Shown: positions 5,682-7,911 of the stretch, piece after piece | Layout: each line of letters opens with the position of its first letter | Numbering within the stretch: the stretch's first letter is position 1 | Notes under the pieces: model-generated | Databases searched by the model: none | Told to the model about the DNA's origin: nothing | The model's input: only the letters and a program-made list of their open reading frames with translations | Assembly: GCA_020201415.1 (NCBI GenBank) | Contig: JAIVGW010000071.1 | Location: 1 to 7,911, forward strand | Length of the DNA stretch: 7,911 nucleotides | Origin: Lentisphaerota bacterium | Lineage (GTDB): Bacteria > Verrucomicrobiota > Kiritimatiellia > JAAZAB01 | Direction: 5' to 3' | Position numbers and translations under genes: made by a program

Positions 5682-7911
5682 ATGCAACATCAAACGACAG
5701 CAAAAAGATTCCGATCCGTGATCTTAACATCGGCGGCCCTGTTGACGGCCGGCTTCACGGCTACGGCGTCTGCCCAGCCTTATATCGTAAAGGACGGCGC
5801 GCCTGCGGCTCAGATTGTGATTGCCGGCCAGCCACAACGTACGACGCTCCTCGCGGCCCAGGAATTGCAGCGGGCTCTGAAAAAGATCACGGGCGCGGAA
5901 CTGCCGATCGTGCGGCAGCCGTCGGACGAGGTGCCGGTCTCGATCTTCGTGGGCGAGAGCCCCTACACCAAAAAACTTGGAATTACAGACGAGGGTCTCG
6001 ACTACGGCGCCTACCGTATCGTGTCCGGTAAGGATTGGCTTGTCTTGATTGGCAAAGACGACAACTGGTCTCCTGTTACAGAACTCTCCGAAAGAGATAA
6101 GTCAGTTCTTGGAACCAGCAAACAGGTAACCACTCCGGAAGAGCTTGCTGATCCGAATTTTGATAAGAATGTAGATATATGGATGTTTGATGAACGTGGC
6201 TCTTTCAACGCCGTATGCGGATTCCTCCGAAGCCTCGGCGTGCGCTGGTATATGCCGGGAGAGATAGGTGAAATAACACCTGAAATGTCCAGCATTGCCT
6301 TGCCGGATATTGACGAAACGGTACATCCTGCCATACCGAAAAGACGAGACATGAATGCCCTTAAGTGGGGAATCAGTCGGGATATTACCATGTGGGTGAT
6401 TCGCCTTGGTCACCGCGAAGAACAGGGTTACGGAGCCCACGGATTGTGCGCTATTACAAGGAATGAAGAATTTCGAAAAGAGCATCCCGAGGCCTTTGCA
6501 AAATACGGCAATAAAGACCGTCAACCACCCCAGTCGTGTTTCTCTTCTGCCGCTTTGTTTAAGGCTACTGTGGAGCATGTACGCAAAATGTTTGATGAAA
6601 ATAAATTGCAAACGGTTTCGATCATGCCTGCCGATGGCTACACCGCGATGTGCAGTTGCGACCTGTGCAAGGGTCAGGACACGCCGGAACGCGGTGGCGA
6701 AGGCAGAACGTCAGACCATGTATGGGGCTTCGTAAATCGCGTTGCCAAGGAAATCGCCAAAACTCATCCGGACAAGACTGTCAATAATCTGGCTTACGGC
6801 TCTTACTGGCTGCCACCGGAAAAGATTGACAAGATGCATCCCAACGTTCTGGTGGGGATTGTGTCCGGCAGGCGTCCGAAGGAAGACAAGCCCGCGGAGC
6901 AGAAGCGCATCCGGGAGAACCGGGAGGCGTGGATAAATAAAACTGACAATAAAATATTTATCTTTGAAAATTATCCTATGAATGCTGTGACCTTACCGTG
7001 GTACACACCACATGTAATTGCGAATTCAATCAATGAGACTAAGGGGCATTCGCTGGGAGAAGATATCTGGACCACATTTTATGGTCCTAATGGCAAACCC
7101 GGATTTTTTCATTTTCCAGTTTACTTTACCATGAGTATGTACTGGGGTGACAAGAACCAGGACGTGGCCCCTATGCTTGAAGAATACAAAGATAAAGTTG
7201 ACGCTGAAACAGTCTATGGTAAACGCATTGCGTTAGTTGATGAATTTTTAAACAATTTGAGGAAAAAACTCGACACTATCGGCGTGGAAACAAAACGCAT
7301 TGGCGTGCCTGAGTTACGTCTGGCTAAGGCGGAAGGGAAAGCCAAAATTGACGGCAAACTCGACGATGAGATGTGGGGAAAAATTCCAGAATATTCAACC
7401 GGTGAATTCAAGGAACTAAAAACCGGAGAGAAGCCTGAATTTGGTACCACATTCAAGGCTGCCTGGGGCAAGGACGGCATCTATTTCGCTATTCGCTGCG
7501 AAGAGGATCCCAATAGCGAAATTTCTGTAGGCACCACAGCTCAGGACGACCCCGGTGTTTACTATGGCGACAATGTAGAGCTGCTTTTGGAGACTCCGGA
7601 AAATTCTTACTACCAGATGACTATAAATTCAGCTGGTGCAATAGTTGACCTGGATCGATCCAGAGGCCACTTCTGGAATTGGGACGCCCAGGCGGAAATC
7701 GCCACAGACGTCGGCGAGGGATACTGGGCTGTCGAGATGTTTTTGCCCGTGTTTGAGTCCGCCATCGACCCTAATCACCAGGTTGTAGCCAAGGAAGCAC
7801 CAAGCAAAGAAAATCCGTGGTACTTCAACCTCTGCCGCCAGCGGGTTCGCGACAAGCAGTCAGAACTTTCCGCCTACTCGCCGACGATGGGCAGGGGGTT
7901 TCACGTTCTCA
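5682..7911 (+). CDS. Secreted DUF4838 domain protein with GH67-like N-terminal and CBM9-like C-terminal domains (paralogue A', 3' end beyond window)
   Basis: The frame is open from the ATG at 5682 to the right edge, 743 codons without a stop. By comparison with paralogue A only about 10 residues are missing. Residues 1-31 are a signal peptide (K-R-F-R, hydrophobic run, A-S-A before Q32). Residues 32-125 are the GH67-like N-terminal domain with F-V-G-E-S (89-93) and Y-G-A-Y-R-I-V-S-G. The DUF4838 core spans about 165-500, with R-W-Y-M-P-G-E (188-194), P-A-D-G-Y (316-320) and C-S-C-D-L-C (324-329). The helical linker is cut short: L-E-E-Y (499-502) is followed almost at once by D-A-E-T-V-Y-G, about 43 residues fewer than in paralogue C. 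The CBM9-like domain (about 555-743) opens with D-G-K-L-D-D-E-M-W (557-565). Base composition is uneven along the gene. It is likely exported and glycan-related; specificity unknown. It may have its own regulation because the hairpin array lies directly upstream. Confidence 0.93.
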   Translation, partial: MQHQTTAKRFRSVILTSAALLTAGFTATASAQPYIVKDGAPAAQIVIAGQPQRTTLLAAQELQRALKKITGAELPIVRQPSDEVPVSIFVGESPYTKKLGITDEGLDYGAYRIVSGKDWLVLIGKDDNWSPVTELSERDKSVLGTSKQVTTPEELADPNFDKNVDIWMFDERGSFNAVCGFLRSLGVRWYMPGEIGEITPEMSSIALPDIDETVHPAIPKRRDMNALKWGISRDITMWVIRLGHREEQGYGAHGLCAITRNEEFRKEHPEAFAKYGNKDRQPPQSCFSSAALFKATVEHVRKMFDENKLQTVSIMPADGYTAMCSCDLCKGQDTPERGGEGRTSDHVWGFVNRVAKEIAKTHPDKTVNNLAYGSYWLPPEKIDKMHPNVLVGIVSGRRPKEDKPAEQKRIRENREAWINKTDNKIFIFENYPMNAVTLPWYTPHVIANSINETKGHSLGEDIWTTFYGPNGKPGFFHFPVYFTMSMYWGDKNQDVAPMLEEYKDKVDAETVYGKRIALVDEFLNNLRKKLDTIGVETKRIGVPELRLAKAEGKAKIDGKLDDEMWGKIPEYSTGEFKELKTGEKPEFGTTFKAAWGKDGIYFAIRCEEDPNSEISVGTTAQDDPGVYYGDNVELLLETPENSYYQMTINSAGAIVDLDRSRGHFWNWDAQAEIATDVGEGYWAVEMFLPVFESAIDPNHQVVAKEAPSKENPWYFNLCRQRVRDKQSELSAYSPTMGRGFHVL

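Noticed and set aside
5063..5683. A 206-residue minus-strand reading frame with repeated P-E-Y-S-R-I-P-L-like motifs across the array.
   Set aside because: It is translated from the non-coding hairpin repeat, overlaps the end of paralogue C and the start of A', cycles through frames because of the 31-base period, and no ribosome-binding site was identified for it.
5654..6936. Several short + strand frames within paralogue A' suggested it might be broken by frameshifts.
   Set aside because: Codon-by-codon translation from 5682 is open to the window edge and keeps all family motifs, so the short frames are shadows.

Overview
The window is almost filled by a tandem cluster of four related genes, all on the + strand. 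Each appears to encode a large exported protein with three parts: an N-terminal alpha/beta domain resembling the alpha-glucuronidase (GH67) N-terminal domain, a central DUF4838-type domain, and a C-terminal family 9-like carbohydrate-binding beta-sandwich. Two genes are complete (834 and 763 residues). The first is only a 94-residue C-terminal end cut by the left edge, and the last runs off the right edge after 743 residues. I see no RNA gene, transposase or CRISPR array. The family, the Sec-type signal peptides and the expansion of paralogues suggest a polysaccharide-degrading bacterium of the PVC group (Kiritimatiellota, Lentisphaerota or Verrucomicrobiota, less likely Planctomycetota). That placement is inferred from general knowledge of where such genes are common. 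No marker gene here proves it.

Layout. Positions 2-286 hold the tail of paralogue A. Paralogue B (290-2794) starts 3 bases after A stops, with its ribosome-binding site overlapping the end of A. Paralogue C (2836-5127) follows after 41 bases. Then comes a 554-base gene-free stretch, most of it (5187-5632) a tandem array of small hairpins. Paralogue A' (5682 to the end) follows with a strong ribosome-binding site. The visible end of A and the corresponding part of A' match at 73 of 84 residues, although their synonymous sites have drifted widely. B and C are much more distant. The order A-B-C-[array]-A' suggests that a block of genes was duplicated.

The array is the most unusual element. It has fourteen direct units at a 31-base period (one 22-base step follows a shortened unit) plus one final inverted unit. 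Each unit is an 8-bp stem closed by a GTGA loop, which is a GNRA-type tetraloop if the + strand is transcribed. Stem sequences vary but usually in a paired way (A-T, C-G and, in the inverted unit, G-C versions), so the fold looks conserved rather than the sequence. The outer ends of the array form a 12-bp perfect inverted repeat.

The proteins probably act outside the cytoplasm on complex glycans. The DUF4838 activity cannot be read from sequence. Each paralogue has lost a different module: C lacks about 48 residues of the N-terminal domain, A' lacks about 43 residues of the helical linker, and B lacks the usual opening motif of the CBM9-like domain. All three visible central domains keep a C-x-C-D-x-C motif right after a P-x-D-G-(Y/F) stretch.
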